From: Nitrospira sp.
GTDB taxonomy: Bacteria > Nitrospirota > Nitrospiria > Nitrospirales > Nitrospiraceae
DNA: 64,000 nucleotides
Assembly (NCBI GenBank): GCA_024330965.1
Contig: JANDJL010000013.1
Location: 1 to 64,000 of the forward strand
Reading direction: 5' to 3'
This document shows, in pieces, positions 1-11,613 of this stretch. The stretch's first letter is position 1. Each line of letters begins with the position of its first letter. Made by a program: the position numbers and the translations under genes. The notes beneath the pieces were generated by a model that saw only the letters and a program-made list of their open reading frames with translations, had not been told where the DNA came from and made no database searches.

Positions 1-58
1 GGAGGAAGACGGCGCGTTCGCGGTCTTCGCCTGAACTCTGGACCAAGGGAGAGAAAGC

Positions 59-568
59 GTGCGAGTTAATCCTGATGAGTTGAGCTTGAAAGACAAAGTG
101 GTCTTCATCAATCGTGTCGCCAAGGTGGTCAAGGGAGGGAAACGCTTCAATTTCTGTGCGTTGGTCGTTGTCGGAGACGGCCATGGGTGGGTCGGCATGG
201 GGAAGGGAAAAGCCGCCGAGGTGCCTGTGGCTATCTCAAAGGCCGTCGAGCAGGCCAAGAAACATCTGGTTCATGTGCCGCTCAAAGGGGGGTCGATTCC
301 TCATGAGGTGCACGGTCTCTTTGGCGGGGAGCATGTTTTGCTCAAACCGGCGGTGGATGGAACGGGGATTATCGCTGGAGGGGCCGTTCGCGCGGTGGTT
401 GAACTGGTAGGAGCTCATAATGTGATTGCAAAGACGCTGGGCCGAGGGAATCCGTTTAACGCGGTTCGGGCGACATTGAACGGCCTTACGCAATTGAGAC
501 ATCCCGATGAAGTTCTTCGCTTGCGTCGGAGAACGGCCGAGAAGCAGGAGGAAAGGGCCACGGTCTGA
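59..568 (+). CDS. rpsE: 30S ribosomal protein S5
   Basis: Protein [47 protein letters not shown] is typical of S5; spc operon order; GTG start, exact N-terminus uncertain. Confidence 0.96.
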   Translation: MRVNPDELSLKDKVVFINRVAKVVKGGKRFNFCALVVVGDGHGWVGMGKGKAAEVPVAISKAVEQAKKHLVHVPLKGGSIPHEVHGLFGGEHVLLKPAVDGTGIIAGGAVRAVVELVGAHNVIAKTLGRGNPFNAVRATLNGLTQLRHPDEVLRLRRRTAEKQEERATV

Positions 569-569
569 T

Positions 570-788
570 ATGGGTACTGAATCGGCGACAAAAACAAGAA
601 GTTCCAACGAACAGGCCCTCCGTGTGACATTGAGGCGCAGTCCCATCGGGACACCTGATGGCCACCGCCGCGTCCTACGGGGACTTGGGCTCCGACGCAT
701 CAGGCAGACGGTTATCCATCCCGATACACCGCAGGTTCGTGGAATGATCAGGAAAATCTGGTATCTGCTGGAGGTCGGGAAGCTATGA
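570..788 (+). CDS. rpmD: 50S ribosomal protein L30
   Basis: LRVTLRRSPIGTPDGHRRVLRGLGLRRIRQTVIHPDTPQVRGMIRKIWYLLEV; start trimmed from 507 to the ATG at 570, just after the rpsE stop. Confidence 0.93.
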   Translation: MGTESATKTRSSNEQALRVTLRRSPIGTPDGHRRVLRGLGLRRIRQTVIHPDTPQVRGMIRKIWYLLEVGKL

Positions 789-1234
789 ACCTGTATGATT
801 TGAAGCCGGGAAAAGGCGCCAAAAGACGCCGGAAGCGCATTGGGCGAGGGCCTGGGTCCGGGCACGGTAAAACATCGACGAAGGGCCACAAGGGATTGTT
901 GGCTCGGTCTGGAGGAGGAAAGCGTCCGGGCTTTGAAGGCGGTCAGATGCCGTTGGTGCGACGCGTGCCGAAATTCGGTTTTGCCAATCCGTTTCGAACT
1001 GAATACGCCGTCGTCAATGTGAAGAGCCTGGAGAAAGTGACGAGCACAGAGACGATTACGCCGCAAGCCTTGGTTGACGCGGGCTTGGTGAAACGAAAAA
1101 CGCTGCCGATAAAAATTCTCGGTCACGGCGAACTTAGCAAGCCGGTTGTTGTTCAAGCCCACAAATTCAGCAAATCCGCAGAAGCAAAGATTCAGGCGGC
1201 TGGAGGGAGAGTCGAGGTCATCGGCGGTGTTTGA
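785..1234 (+). CDS. rplO: 50S ribosomal protein L15
   Basis: MNLYDLKPGKGAKRRRKRIGRGPGSGHGKTSTKGHKG is typical of L15; overlaps rpmD by 4 nt. Confidence 0.97.
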   Translation: MNLYDLKPGKGAKRRRKRIGRGPGSGHGKTSTKGHKGLLARSGGGKRPGFEGGQMPLVRRVPKFGFANPFRTEYAVVNVKSLEKVTSTETITPQALVDAGLVKRKTLPIKILGHGELSKPVVVQAHKFSKSAEAKIQAAGGRVEVIGGV

Positions 1235-2546
1235 ACGACTCCTGACCAGTTTACAGAATATCTTCAAGATTCCCGAGCTGCGCACCCGTGTGCTCTTCAC
1301 ACTCGGCATGCTCGTGGTGTATCGTGTCGGCGCTCATATTCCGACACCAGGGATCAATGGAGAGGCCCTTGCCGAGTTTCTCCAGAAGCAAGGAGGGTCG
1401 CTTCTCGGATTTTTAGACATATTTTCAGGCGGATCCTTGTCCAGGTTGACGATCTTCGCCCTGGGCATCATGCCGTATATCAGCGCCTCGATTATTCTTC
1501 AGTTGTTGACCGTAGTCGTCCCCCATCTGTCCAAGTTGGCCAAGGAAGGGGAGCGAGGCCGAAAAAAGATCATCCAATACACCCGATTCGGAACCATCGG
1601 TATCGCCCTCATCCAGGGGTTTGGGATTGCGATCGGGCTGGAACAAATGAACGAAGGCGCCTTTGTGCTCAGCGGGGGGTGGGGGTTTCGGTTGATGACC
1701 GTCATTACTCTGACGGCTGGTACGGCCTTTTTGATGTGGCTTGGCGAGCAGATCACCGAACGGGGAGTCGGGAACGGCATTTCGCTGATCATTTTTGCCG
1801 GCATCGTTGCACGACTGCCAGCGGCGGTCGCGCAAACGTTCGATCTCTATCAGGTCGGACAGTTGAGTCTTGTGTTGCTTATTGCATTGGCCGTGTTGAT
1901 GATCGCCGTGGTGGCGGCGATTGTGTTCTTGGAAAGCGGACGTCGAAAAATCCCGGTGCAGTATGCCAAGCGTGTGATTGGTCGTCGGGTTTATGGAGGG
2001 CAGCACACCCATATCCCTTTGAAGATCAATACGGCCGGTGTGATCCCTCCGATTTTTGCCTCGTCAATCATCGCGTTTCCGGCCACGATCGCGGGGTTTT
2101 TTGAGACGCCTTGGGTCAGGGAGATCGGGACGCAGTTGTCGCCGGGGTCGGTGATTTATACCCTGATGTACGTCGGTCTTATTGTGTTCTTTTGCTTCTT
2201 TTATACCGCCGTGGTTCTCAATCCGGTTGATATGGCGGATAACATGAAAAAATACGGAGGGTTTATTCCCGGGATTCGACCGGGGCAACGAACCTCCGAC
2301 TACATCTATAATGTACTGACGAAGATTACGTTTGTGGGAGCGATTTATTTGGCAATCGTCTGCGTTATTCCCGAACTGTTGATTTATAAATTGAACGTGC
2401 CGTTCTACTTCGGAGGAACGTCTCTGCTGATCGTTATCGGTGTGGGATTGGATACTGCTCAGCAGATCGAGTCGCACATGTTGATGCGCAATTATGAGGG
2501 ATTTTTGGGCAAGGGCATGGCGCCGCTGAGGGGGAGGAGCGGATGA
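1227..2546 (+). CDS. secY: Preprotein translocase subunit SecY
   Basis: Multi-TM protein with IFKIPELRTRVLFTLGMLVVYRVGAHIPTPGIN; start trimmed to GTG 1227 near the rplO stop. Confidence 0.96.
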   Translation: MFERLLTSLQNIFKIPELRTRVLFTLGMLVVYRVGAHIPTPGINGEALAEFLQKQGGSLLGFLDIFSGGSLSRLTIFALGIMPYISASIILQLLTVVVPHLSKLAKEGERGRKKIIQYTRFGTIGIALIQGFGIAIGLEQMNEGAFVLSGGWGFRLMTVITLTAGTAFLMWLGEQITERGVGNGISLIIFAGIVARLPAAVAQTFDLYQVGQLSLVLLIALAVLMIAVVAAIVFLESGRRKIPVQYAKRVIGRRVYGGQHTHIPLKINTAGVIPPIFASSIIAFPATIAGFFETPWVREIGTQLSPGSVIYTLMYVGLIVFFCFFYTAVVLNPVDMADNMKKYGGFIPGIRPGQRTSDYIYNVLTKITFVGAIYLAIVCVIPELLIYKLNVPFYFGGTSLLIVIGVGLDTAQQIESHMLMRNYEGFLGKGMAPLRGRSG

Positions 2547-2553
2547 GGGGGTT

Positions 2554-3210
2554 ATGAATCTTGTGTTTCTCGGGGCGCCGGGTGTGGGCAAGGGAACGCA
2601 AGCCGACAAGTTGGCGGCACAGTTCGGTATGAGGAAAATTTCGACCGGTGATTTGCTTCGCGAAGCGGTTCGGAAGGGAACAGAGCTGGGACGAGAGGCG
2701 AAATCGTACATGGATCAAGGACGCCTCGTTCCTGATTCGGTCGTGATAGGCTTGGTCAAGGAAACATTAGCCGGTTCAGATACGGGGAACGGTTTTATTC
2801 TTGATGGCTTTCCCAGAACGGTTCCGCAAGCCCAGGCATTGGAACAAGTGCTCGATGAACAAGGGATTCGGTTAGATCGCGTCATCAATTTTCGTGCATC
2901 GAGGGATGAGATCGTCAAACGGTTAGGGGGGCGTCGGAGTTGCCCGATATGCCAAGCGACGTTTCACCTTCAGTTCTCGCCTTCTCAACGAGGTGATTTC
3001 TGCGATCGATGCGGTGGAAAACTCGTGCAGAGAAGCGACGATCAACAGGAGGCGATTGAAACGCGATTGAAAGTGTATGATGAGCAAACGGCTCCGCTCA
3101 TCAGTTTCTACGACCAGAAGAAAATATTGTCGCACCTTGACAGTGTGGGATCAATCGATGCCGTGTACGAGAGTCTCACCAAGGTGCTGGCGGTCCGCAA
3201 TTCGGCATGA
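2554..3210 (+). CDS. adk: Adenylate kinase
   Basis: MNLVFLGAPGVGKGTQADKLAAQFGMRKISTGDLLREAV; zinc-type lid CPICQ...CDRCG. Confidence 0.97.
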   Translation: MNLVFLGAPGVGKGTQADKLAAQFGMRKISTGDLLREAVRKGTELGREAKSYMDQGRLVPDSVVIGLVKETLAGSDTGNGFILDGFPRTVPQAQALEQVLDEQGIRLDRVINFRASRDEIVKRLGGRRSCPICQATFHLQFSPSQRGDFCDRCGGKLVQRSDDQQEAIETRLKVYDEQTAPLISFYDQKKILSHLDSVGSIDAVYESLTKVLAVRNSA

Positions 3211-3977
3211 TCATTCTCAAAACGCCTGCTGAAATCGAAATCATGGCACAGGCGTCGCGAGTGGTTGCCGAAGTACTACAGGTGGTGGAAAGGGCGGTGA
3301 GTCCCGGCATCAGCACGGAGGAACTTGATCAAATCGCCGAGAAGGAGATACGAGCACGGGGGGCCATTCCGGCTTTCAAGGGATATCGAAATTATCCCAA
3401 GACGCTGTGCGTATCTGTCAACGAGCAAGTGGTTCATGGAATTCCTTCTAAGCGGAAGTTGAAAGAGGGAGACATCGTCGGCTTGGATCTTGGAGCCATT
3501 GTGGGGGGGTTTTATGGAGATTCTGCGGTGACAGTGGCCGTCGGCCGTGTCTCCGAGGACGTGCTACGGCTCATCAAGGTGACCGAACAGGCGTTGTATT
3601 TGGGAATCGAACAAGCCGTCGTTGGCAATCGAATCTCCGATATTTCCCACGCGGTTCAGCGCCATGTAGAATCGGCGGGATATTCGGTCGTTACAGAGTT
3701 TGTGGGGCATGGGATCGGCCGGCAGTTACACGAAGAGCCCCAAGTTCCGAATTATGGAAAGCCAGGGCAGGGGCCTCGCCTGCAAAGCGGGATGGTGCTT
3801 GCAATTGAGCCCATGGTGAACATGGGAGGGAGCGCAGTTCGCATACTCGACGATCGGTGGACGGCGGTGACGGTTGACGGCAGCTTATCCGCCCATTTTG
3901 AACACACCATTGCGGTACAACCTAACGGTCCTGCCAAGATTTTGAGTTGGCGTCCGGAAGCGGTCGCCTGCTCGTAG
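3207..3977 (+). CDS. map: Type I methionine aminopeptidase
   Basis: [22 protein letters not shown]...[18 protein letters not shown]...EPMVNMG; ATGA overlap with adk. Confidence 0.96.
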   Translation: MIILKTPAEIEIMAQASRVVAEVLQVVERAVSPGISTEELDQIAEKEIRARGAIPAFKGYRNYPKTLCVSVNEQVVHGIPSKRKLKEGDIVGLDLGAIVGGFYGDSAVTVAVGRVSEDVLRLIKVTEQALYLGIEQAVVGNRISDISHAVQRHVESAGYSVVTEFVGHGIGRQLHEEPQVPNYGKPGQGPRLQSGMVLAIEPMVNMGGSAVRILDDRWTAVTVDGSLSAHFEHTIAVQPNGPAKILSWRPEAVACS

Positions 3978-4006
3978 GGACGAAGAAAGAAGAGATCAAA
4001 GAGGAC

Positions 4007-4225
4007 GTGGCCAAAGAAGATATTATTGAAGTTCAGGGTACTGTCGCGGAAACATTGCCCAATGCGATGTTTCGAGTGAAACTTGACAATGGACATATAA
4101 TCTTGGCGCATATATCGGGGAAAATGCGGATGCATTTTATTCGTATCCTTCCCGGCGACAAGGTGACTGTGGAAATGTCGCCCTATGATCTGACGAGAGG
4201 GCGGATCACCTATCGATTTAAGTAG
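4007..4225 (+). CDS. infA: Translation initiation factor IF-1
   Basis: (M)[74 protein letters not shown] start at 4007 inferred from family N-terminus. Confidence 0.95.
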   Translation: MAKEDIIEVQGTVAETLPNAMFRVKLDNGHIILAHISGKMRMHFIRILPGDKVTVEMSPYDLTRGRITYRFK

Positions 4226-4242
4226 CGAGGGTATTGGTTGTT

Positions 4243-4356
4243 ATGAAAGTCAAGTCATCGGTGAAACCAATTTGTGCGAAGTGCAGGGTCGTACGGAGGC
4301 GGGGAGTCGTGCGGGTGCTCTGTGAGAATCCCCGCCATAAGCAACGGCAAGGGTGA
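4243..4356 (+). CDS. rpmJ: 50S ribosomal protein L36
   Basis: Not in the ORF track; direct translation gives [37 protein letters not shown] (37 aa), a canonical L36 in the canonical position. Confidence 0.95.
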   Translation: MKVKSSVKPICAKCRVVRRRGVVRVLCENPRHKQRQG

Positions 4357-4451
4357 AGATATCGTTCGCCGAGTTCGTGTTGAGCACGGGCCGGTATCTC
4401 GTGCATCGCAGCTGATCGCAGTGAGGAAAGGGTTGACTGAAGGGAGAACAG

Positions 4452-4841
4452 ATGGCACGTATCGCGGGCGTTGATTTGCCGAGGGGAAAACGGATCGACA
4501 TCGGGTTGACCTACATTTATGGAATCGGACGGGCGTCCGCGCAGCACATTCTCAAAGCGGCGGGAGTTGATGGGGCGATCCGCGTGAAAGATCTCAGTGA
4601 AGACCAGATCGTCAAGCTCCGAGAAATCATCGAGCGTGAATACCGTGTGGAAGGTGATCTCCGAAAGGAAGTCGCCCTGAATATCAAGCGGTTAATTGAT
4701 ACAGGGACGTACCGTGGATTGCGCCATCGGAAGGGACTCCCCGTTCGCGGACAACGGACGAAAACGAATGCCAGGACGCGCAAGGGACGACGAGCCGGGG
4801 TCGGGAGCAAGCCGAGGCCGGCTGGAGGGAAAACCGCATAG
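4452..4841 (+). CDS. rpsM: 30S ribosomal protein S13
   Basis: [34 protein letters not shown]...[10 protein letters not shown]. Confidence 0.97.
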   Translation: MARIAGVDLPRGKRIDIGLTYIYGIGRASAQHILKAAGVDGAIRVKDLSEDQIVKLREIIEREYRVEGDLRKEVALNIKRLIDTGTYRGLRHRKGLPVRGQRTKTNARTRKGRRAGVGSKPRPAGGKTA

Positions 4842-4882
4842 TACGTCGAATGCAGTGAACGGACCATAATGAGGCAATTGAC

Positions 4883-5266
4883 ATGAGTGTCAAAAAGGGG
4901 AAAAAGAAGGAGCGCCGGATCGTCCAAAGCGGAATCGCGCATGTTCAGGCTTCTTTCAACAACACGATCGTGACCATTACCGACATGAGCGGAAACACGG
5001 TGGTATGGGCGAGTGCGGGCAATCAGGGGTTTAAAGGGTCAAGAAAGAGCACCCCGTTTGCAGCGCAGCGAGCCGGCGAAGCGGCGGCTCGAAAGGCTAT
5101 GGAATGCGGGATGCGGCAGATTGACGTGTATGTCAATGGTCCGGGATCAGGCCGGGAGTCGGCCATTCGCTCGTTGCAGGGGGCGGGATTGCGAATCAAT
5201 TTGATCAGAGACGTCACACCCATTCCGCATAACGGATGTCGTCCGCCCAAACGACGGCGTGTGTAA
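4883..5266 (+). CDS. rpsK: 30S ribosomal protein S11
   Basis: [44 protein letters not shown]...[18 protein letters not shown]. Confidence 0.97.
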   Translation: MSVKKGKKKERRIVQSGIAHVQASFNNTIVTITDMSGNTVVWASAGNQGFKGSRKSTPFAAQRAGEAAARKAMECGMRQIDVYVNGPGSGRESAIRSLQGAGLRINLIRDVTPIPHNGCRPPKRRRV

Positions 5267-5376
5267 TGGTGGTCGATAGGGAGCGACGCCGGTTGCGGTG
5301 ATGTGTGACTTGGCTTGTCCGATAGCAGAGGCATCGGTCTCATCGGTCTTCATGGTGACATAACGAGGAGGAAGCA

Positions 5377-6003
5377 GTGGCAAAGTATCGCGGTCCTGTA
5401 TGTCGGCTCTGCCGTCGAGAGGGGGAGAAGTTGTTTCTCAAAGGTGCGCGTTGCATGACGGAGAAGTGTGCCATTGAGCGGCGGAGCTATCCCCCCGGCC
5501 AACACGGGCAAGGCAGGCAGCGGACCTCTGACTACAGCGTGCAATTGCGGGAAAAACAGAAGCTGCGGCGCATTTATGGTCTTCAGGAAAGACAGTTTCG
5601 CGGGGTATTTGAACGCGCCGAACGACAAGTTGGTGTGACAGGCGCTGCGTTGCTCCGTTTGCTCGAGTGCCGTCTTGACAACGTGGCCTATCGATTGGGG
5701 TTCGGCGTTTCACGAAAACAGGCGCGTCAAATTGTCAATCACGGCCATCTGTTGATGAACGGGAAACCCGTGACGGTCGCGGGAGCCCTTGTGAAAGTGG
5801 GCGATGTCATCGAAGTTCGTGAACGAAGCCGGAAACTCGCCATGATCCAAGACGCAGTGGAGACCGTCGAGAGCCGTGGAATTCCGGATTGGCTCGAACT
5901 GGACAAGGGAGCCTTTAAGGGAATTGTCCGTGCGCTGCCGACTAAGGAGCAGATCACGGTGCCCGTGAACGAACAAATGGTTGTGGAGTTGTATTCCAGG
6001 TAG
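5377..6003 (+). CDS. rpsD: 30S ribosomal protein S4
   Basis: MAKYRGPVCRLCRREGEKLFLKG...RLDNVAYRLGFGVSRKQARQIVNHGHLLMNGK. Confidence 0.97.
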   Translation: MAKYRGPVCRLCRREGEKLFLKGARCMTEKCAIERRSYPPGQHGQGRQRTSDYSVQLREKQKLRRIYGLQERQFRGVFERAERQVGVTGAALLRLLECRLDNVAYRLGFGVSRKQARQIVNHGHLLMNGKPVTVAGALVKVGDVIEVRERSRKLAMIQDAVETVESRGIPDWLELDKGAFKGIVRALPTKEQITVPVNEQMVVELYSR

Positions 6004-6090
6004 CGATCGGAAGAGGCGGGCGGAATTGGTTTCTCGTGCCAGATGTTACGCCGGCTGGTCAATTATCTGGATGGTAAATGGGAGGGGGTC

Positions 6091-7092
6091 ATGATCAAGG
6101 CGATGAAGGACTTTCAAATCCCGCTGCGGGTGGAAGTCGACAAAGATACGCTTTCCCCGACATATGGTCGGTTCACGACCGAAGCCTTTGAACGGGGGTT
6201 TGGAACCACAATTGGAAACGCGTTGCGGCGTGTCTTGTTGTCGTCTCTGACGGGTGCTGCCGTCACGATGGTAAAGATCGAAGGGGTGGTGCATGAGTTT
6301 TCAACGATCCCAGGGGTTACGGAAGATGTGACGACAATCATTTTGAATATCAAAAACCTGAGATTGGCGCTGCATACGGATAAACCGAAAACGATTCGTC
6401 TCAAAAAGACGGGGCCCGGTGAGGCGAAAGGATCCGACATCATTCACGATGCAGATGTGACCATCCTAACGCCGGATCTGCATATTGCGACGCTTGACAA
6501 AGATGCCACGCTGGATATTGAAATGATGGTCAAACATGGGCGTGGATACGTTCCCGCCGAGCGCAATAAAGAAGAAGGGGTGCCGATAGGCGTGATTGCG
6601 ATTGATTCGATCTTTTCCCCGATTAGGCGCGTCAATTTCCACGTCGAGAACGCGCGCGTGGGACGTATGACGGACTACGATAAACTGACCATGGAAATCT
6701 GGACCGATGCGACCATCGCTCCGCGCGAGGCGTTGTCTACCGCTGCCAGCATCCTCCGCGAGCACTTGGACATTTTTATCAATCCCGAAGAACGTGCAGA
6801 GGGGAAACCCGAATCCGGTCGCGAAGAGATTCAACGCGAAGTCAACAAACATCTCTCCCGCAGTGTGAATGAGCTCGAGCTGTCCGTGCGCGCGGCAAAT
6901 TGTTTGAAAAACGCCAACATCAAGACCATCGGGGATCTTGTGCAGAAAACCGAAGGAGAAATGTTGCGGACCAAGAATTTCGGGAAGAAGTCCCTCAACG
7001 AAATCAAGGAAATCTTGGCGGAAATGGGACTCTCGCTCGGTACGAAATTGGATGTGGCGCAATCTCACAATGGCGGTCCGAAGTCGGAGTGA
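6091..7092 (+). CDS. rpoA: DNA-directed RNA polymerase subunit alpha
   Basis: [49 protein letters not shown]...; C-terminal CTD; start trimmed to ATG 6091. Confidence 0.96.
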   Translation: MIKAMKDFQIPLRVEVDKDTLSPTYGRFTTEAFERGFGTTIGNALRRVLLSSLTGAAVTMVKIEGVVHEFSTIPGVTEDVTTIILNIKNLRLALHTDKPKTIRLKKTGPGEAKGSDIIHDADVTILTPDLHIATLDKDATLDIEMMVKHGRGYVPAERNKEEGVPIGVIAIDSIFSPIRRVNFHVENARVGRMTDYDKLTMEIWTDATIAPREALSTAASILREHLDIFINPEERAEGKPESGREEIQREVNKHLSRSVNELELSVRAANCLKNANIKTIGDLVQKTEGEMLRTKNFGKKSLNEIKEILAEMGLSLGTKLDVAQSHNGGPKSE

Positions 7093-7113
7093 TAAGGGTA
7101 AAAGGGGAATACT

Positions 7114-7545
7114 GTGCGACATAGAAAAAAAGGCCGACAACTCGGAAGAAAGACCAAACATCGGTGGGCATTGTTTCGTAACCTCGTCACGGCGCTGCTC
7201 GACCATGAACGGATCGAGACCACCCAGGCGAAAGCCAAGGAGGTCAGAGGATTTGCTGATCGCATGATCTCTTTGGGCAAAGAAGGAACGTTGCCGGCCA
7301 GGCGTCGTGCCCTCGGGTTTTTACGTAGCAAGGCCGTCGTGTCAAAATTGTTCGGCGATGTTGCCGAGCGGTTCAAGGATCGTCAGGGCGGCTACACCAG
7401 GATCGTCAAAACACGCAGGCGAGTGGGAGACGGAGGCGAGATGGTGGCTATTGAGCTTGTTGCTCGCGCGGAAGCGGCCGCATCCAAGAAGCCCTCGGGC
7501 TCATCGCCTCAATCTTCGACAGGAGGATCGGAAAAAATCACATAA
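7114..7545 (+). CDS. rplQ: 50S ribosomal protein L17
   Basis: [52 protein letters not shown]. Confidence 0.96.
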   Translation: MRHRKKGRQLGRKTKHRWALFRNLVTALLDHERIETTQAKAKEVRGFADRMISLGKEGTLPARRRALGFLRSKAVVSKLFGDVAERFKDRQGGYTRIVKTRRRVGDGGEMVAIELVARAEAAASKKPSGSSPQSSTGGSEKIT

Positions 7546-7587
7546 CGAGCGCTTTCTCCAGTAGCATAAGTGAGTCTGTGCGATCAG

Positions 7588-7623
7588 CGCCCTCTCGGGC
7601 TCTTCACCTGAGAGGGCGTTTTT
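7588..7623 (+). terminator. Rho-independent terminator after rplQ (end of alpha operon)
   Basis: Perfect 9-bp stem CGCCCTCTC / GAGAGGGCG with a 13-nt loop, followed by TTTTT. Confidence 0.88.
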
Positions 7624-7712
7624 GTCTCTCATCTCGCAGGACGTTTACTTGCTTTCCCGTGCATGCTACGATCGTGCCAGGTTTGTCGTCTCTTTGTTTG
7701 GGGGATTCACGG

Positions 7713-8288
7713 ATGTGGCAGCGAATTATGAGGAGGGTGTTGCTGGCCGTCAGTGGGGCCCTGTCGGTTTTTCTAGTCTATGTACTTGCCATGAATGCAG
7801 AGTCGGTTCCTACGTCGGAGCGAACGTCTCCGTTGAATGCGGTGGAGCGGGCGGATGCCAAAATTTCTGAGTTTGTGTTTACGCAGTCGAATAAAGACGA
7901 GGTGCAATGGAAAATTGCGGCCAAACACGCGCGGCTGTTCGAGCAAGAGCAGCAAGCGGTCTTGAACGATGTCGATGTGACGCTCTATGGCGAAAACGGC
8001 AAAGAACTCAGTGTGTCGGGCGAAGAAGGCACGTTTGATATCGCGACGAAAAATTTTTCTTTGTCGAACAAAGGAGTCCCTCTGGTTGTCGAGACAAGGG
8101 GGGGCTATACGATCTACACCAATCATTTGATGTGGGCCAACGACAGAAAGGAAATCTCCACGTCTGATGCTGTTCGCATTGTGGGGCATGGGGTAGAGGT
8201 GACCGGGCGCGGTTTTCTCGGAAGGTTGGACGTGGAAGAGTTTGAGGTGTTGGATAATGTACGTGTTGCTCTTACTCCTGCTTCTTAG
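7713..8288 (+). CDS. lptC: LPS export protein LptC-like
   Basis: Single N-terminal TM then ADAKISEFVFTQSNKDEVQWKIAAKHARLFEQEQQAVLNDVDVTLYGENGKELSVSGEEGTFD; next to lptA-lptB; start trimmed to ATG 7713. Confidence 0.82.
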   Translation: MWQRIMRRVLLAVSGALSVFLVYVLAMNAESVPTSERTSPLNAVERADAKISEFVFTQSNKDEVQWKIAAKHARLFEQEQQAVLNDVDVTLYGENGKELSVSGEEGTFDIATKNFSLSNKGVPLVVETRGGYTIYTNHLMWANDRKEISTSDAVRIVGHGVEVTGRGFLGRLDVEEFEVLDNVRVALTPAS

Positions 8289-8829
8289 CGCAATGGCGGC
8301 TGGGGTGCCTGATGGTGCTTGTGCCGCCGAGTCCCGATTTTCAAAAGCTCCCAATGACGCGCAAACGGTGCCTACCACGATCACTTCGAATAAAATGACG
8401 GTCCTCAACCGAGAGAACCAAGCCATCTTTGAGGGCAACGTCGTCCTGACAAGAGGGGGGCTCGTCGTCAACTCGGAAAAAATGATCGTGTTTTTTCAAG
8501 GGCCGGCCGGTGATGCCGCCCGGCCGCCCAGCGAGGAGACACCGAAAAAATTCGATACGATGGCATCGCCTTCCGGGCGTTCCATCGAAAGAGTGGAAGC
8601 CATCGGGCATGTCAAAATCAGGCAGGAGAACAGCCATGCGACTTGCCAGAAGGCCGTCTATTTCGGCACCGAAGAAAAGATCGTCATGACCGGCGACCCC
8701 GTAGCCTGGGAGAAGGGCACGCGCGTCAGCGGCCACCAAATCACCATCTATCTGGCTGAAGAGCGCAGCGTCGTCGAAGGTGGCTCTCACGTCCGCATTA
8801 TTGAGGAAGCGGAACGGCTCAAACCATGA
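8242..8829 (+). CDS. lptA: LPS transport periplasmic protein LptA/OstA-like
   Basis: Signal peptide plus [41 protein letters not shown]; start uncertain (8242 or 8257). Confidence 0.83.
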   Translation: MRCWIMYVLLLLLLLSAMAAGVPDGACAAESRFSKAPNDAQTVPTTITSNKMTVLNRENQAIFEGNVVLTRGGLVVNSEKMIVFFQGPAGDAARPPSEETPKKFDTMASPSGRSIERVEAIGHVKIRQENSHATCQKAVYFGTEEKIVMTGDPVAWEKGTRVSGHQITIYLAEERSVVEGGSHVRIIEEAERLKP

Positions 8830-9632
8830 CTCAAGCCATCCAAACGGTCATAGAGCCGAAGGCCACTTCCGCTGAAGACACGCTGGTGCGGCGACTGTGC
8901 GCCACGGGTCTGGTCAAAAGCTTTCGGGGTCGGAAAGTGGTCAAGGGCGTCGTCGTCGAGGTCCAAGCGGGAGAAGTCGTGGGACTTCTGGGCCCGAACG
9001 GTGCCGGGAAGACCACCATCTTCGATATGATGGTGGGGCTTTGCCAACCGGATGAAGGGGAGATCACGTTGAATGGAGAGCCCATCACGGCGTTGCCGAT
9101 GCATAGGCGGGCTCGAAAAGGAATCGGCTACTTGCCGCAAGAATCGTCGGTGTTTCGCAGGTTGTCCGTAGAACAAAATGTCCTCGCGATTGTTGAGATG
9201 CTGGGATATCCTCGTCAGGAACGAGCCAGGCGCGTCGACGCGCTTTTGAAAGAGCTCGATCTCTCGCATCTTCGGAAAAGCATGGCCTATGCCCTTTCCG
9301 GTGGAGAGCGCCGGCGTTTGGAAATCACGAGAGCGCTGGCGATGTCGCCTTCGTTCATGTTGTTGGATGAGCCGTTTGCGGGCATCGATCCTATCGCCGT
9401 CGGGGATATCCAGCAGATCATCAAGCAATTGAGAAACAAAGGGATCGGTATTTTGATTACCGATCATAATGTGCAGGAAACCCTGTCAATCGTCGACCGC
9501 GCCTACATTATCAACGAAGGGCTGATTTTGGAGTCTGGAGCGCCCGAGGACATTGTCAGAAGTGAAATCGCCAAGACCGTCTATCTGGGAGAACGATTCA
9601 CGTTGGAGCAGGGTAGGAGTCAGCCGTTATGA
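8826..9632 (+). CDS. lptB: LPS export ABC transporter ATP-binding protein
   Basis: Walker [10 protein letters not shown], signature [14 protein letters not shown], Walker [18 protein letters not shown] overlap with lptA. Confidence 0.94.
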   Translation: MTQAIQTVIEPKATSAEDTLVRRLCATGLVKSFRGRKVVKGVVVEVQAGEVVGLLGPNGAGKTTIFDMMVGLCQPDEGEITLNGEPITALPMHRRARKGIGYLPQESSVFRRLSVEQNVLAIVEMLGYPRQERARRVDALLKELDLSHLRKSMAYALSGGERRRLEITRALAMSPSFMLLDEPFAGIDPIAVGDIQQIIKQLRNKGIGILITDHNVQETLSIVDRAYIINEGLILESGAPEDIVRSEIAKTVYLGERFTLEQGRSQPL

Positions 9633-11134
9633 AACTTCGCATGGACTTGAAGCTGAGCCAAAAATTGATCATGACACCGCAGTTGCAGCAGGCGATCAAG
9701 CTTCTGCAGTTGTCTCGGCTAGAACTGCAGCAGAGCTTAGCCCAGCATCTTCTGGAAAACCCACTTTTGGAAGACCTTCAAATCGATGCGGAAGAAGGGG
9801 AAACGGCTGCGACGGACGAAAAGATCGATGAGCCGGCGATCAGTCGGGATCAGGAGCCTGATGAAGCGGAAACACCGGAAGAACAGGAAGCCCCGGAAGG
9901 GTTTTCCATATCCGGCTGGGAAGAGTATTTTGGGAGCGACCATCGCTCCGGTCGCTCCCGGCAATCCATCTCATCACAAGACGATTTCCCTTCCTATGAG
10001 CAAACGGTCGCAAAAGCGACGTCGCTTGAGGAGCATCTTCTCTGGCAGTTGTCGCTGTCCGGATTGTCGGAGCGACAGAAGCAACTGGGGCGGTTGATCA
10101 TCGGTAATCTTGACGACGATGGATATCTTCGCATGTCGATGGCCGAGGTGGTGGCCGGAACGGATTTCTCGGAAGAGGAAGCGGAGTCCGTGCTCAAAGA
10201 CATTCAAACGTTCGATCCGACGGGAGTCGGCGCCAGAAATCTGTCTGAGTGTCTTTTGCTCCAACTTGGGCATTTGGGGCGCAATCCCATGGGGTCGCTG
10301 GGCGCGAGACCCGGGGCTCTCAAAGGGTCGGTCGTTGAAGCCATCATTCTTCATCACTTGAAAGATCTCGAGAAAAAGCAATATGCCAAAATCGCCAAGG
10401 CCTTGAACGTCACGCTCGAAGAAGTGTTCCAAGCAACCAAGATCATCGAAAACCTTGAGCCAAAACCGGGTCGGCCGTTTGTCAATACTCAGAATTATGT
10501 GATTGTTCCGGACGTGTTCGTCGTCAAGGACGAAGGAGAGTGGGTCGTCTTGCTGAACGACGATGGACTGCCGAAAATGAGGATCAATCCCTACTACAAA
10601 CAGTTAATGGGGGAAGGGCGAGAAAGCACTCCTGAAACAAAAGCGTATATGGACGAGAAGTTACGCGCCGCGCAATGGGTCATTCGAAGCATCGAACAGC
10701 GCAACAAAACGATCGTCAAGGTTGTGTCGAGCATCGTGAAATTTCAGGAGCCATTCTTCGAACACGGGGTTCAGTATTTAAAACCGTTGGTGCTCAAGCA
10801 GGTTGCCGAAGATGTCGGGATGCACGAGTCCACAATCAGCCGCGTGACGGCCAATAAGTATTTGTATTGTCAGCAAGGCATGCTCGAGCTCAAGTTCTTT
10901 TTCAACGCGGGGCTTCAGCGCGCCGATCGGCCGTCCGATATGCATTCTTCCGTGTCGGTCCGCCAGATGATCAAACAGATGGTGGCCGCAGAAGACGCGA
11001 GACGGCCGTTGAAAGATGAAGAAATAGCCGCCCGTTTGCGCGCTCAACAGATCTTGATTGCCAGACGAACCGTCGCCAAATATCGGGCAGAGGAAAACAT
11101 TCCGTCGGCCAGCCAACGGAAGCGTTTCTTTTGA
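9629..11134 (+). CDS. rpoN: RNA polymerase sigma-54 factor
   Basis: [27 protein letters not shown] region I; RpoN box [11 protein letters not shown]-like ([22 protein letters not shown]). Confidence 0.96.
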   Translation: MKLRMDLKLSQKLIMTPQLQQAIKLLQLSRLELQQSLAQHLLENPLLEDLQIDAEEGETAATDEKIDEPAISRDQEPDEAETPEEQEAPEGFSISGWEEYFGSDHRSGRSRQSISSQDDFPSYEQTVAKATSLEEHLLWQLSLSGLSERQKQLGRLIIGNLDDDGYLRMSMAEVVAGTDFSEEEAESVLKDIQTFDPTGVGARNLSECLLLQLGHLGRNPMGSLGARPGALKGSVVEAIILHHLKDLEKKQYAKIAKALNVTLEEVFQATKIIENLEPKPGRPFVNTQNYVIVPDVFVVKDEGEWVVLLNDDGLPKMRINPYYKQLMGEGRESTPETKAYMDEKLRAAQWVIRSIEQRNKTIVKVVSSIVKFQEPFFEHGVQYLKPLVLKQVAEDVGMHESTISRVTANKYLYCQQGMLELKFFFNAGLQRADRPSDMHSSVSVRQMIKQMVAAEDARRPLKDEEIAARLRAQQILIARRTVAKYRAEENIPSASQRKRFF

Positions 11135-11155
11135 GAGGGGGCATGGGAGGTACGC

Positions 11156-11488
11156 ATGACGATCAGAATTACAGGCCGACACCTCGACATCACTCCGGCG
11201 TTGCGAGAGTATGTGCGCACGCGGTTTCAACGACTGGATCGCTACGAGCTCAAAGTGGGGTCTCTCCAGGTTGTGTTGGGGGTTGAGAAGCTTCGACACA
11301 CGGCGGAGGTCATCGGAACGGTAAATGGCAAGCCCTTGCAAGCGAAGACATCGACCCGAGAGATGTACGCGTCGATCGATGAGTTAATTGATCGGGTGGA
11401 CGCTCAGTTCAGAAAGTGGAAGGGTCGTCTCGCCGACCATAAACCTGAGAGGATCAGCAAGTCCCGCCAGCGAGTTGGGGCTGTCTGA
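11156..11488 (+). CDS. hpf: Ribosome hibernation promoting factor (short/medium form)
   Basis: MTIRITGRHLDITPALREYVRTRFQRLDRYELKVGSLQVVLGVEKLRHTAEVIGTVNGK; follows rpoN. Confidence 0.9.
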   Translation: MTIRITGRHLDITPALREYVRTRFQRLDRYELKVGSLQVVLGVEKLRHTAEVIGTVNGKPLQAKTSTREMYASIDELIDRVDAQFRKWKGRLADHKPERISKSRQRVGAV

Positions 11489-11613
11489 GATGCTGGCACT
11501 CATCAAAGAGGTGGGGGGAGTTTCTGTCTTTGGGTATGGCGGCCCTTCCTCAAGTGAACGGGGAACATCCATGTTCCATTTCCATACCCGCGCGAGCATA
11601 AAAAAGAGGGGAT

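Noticed and set aside
236-1309. 357-aa minus-strand ORF
   Set aside because: Antisense across rpsE-rpmD-rplO, which are certain
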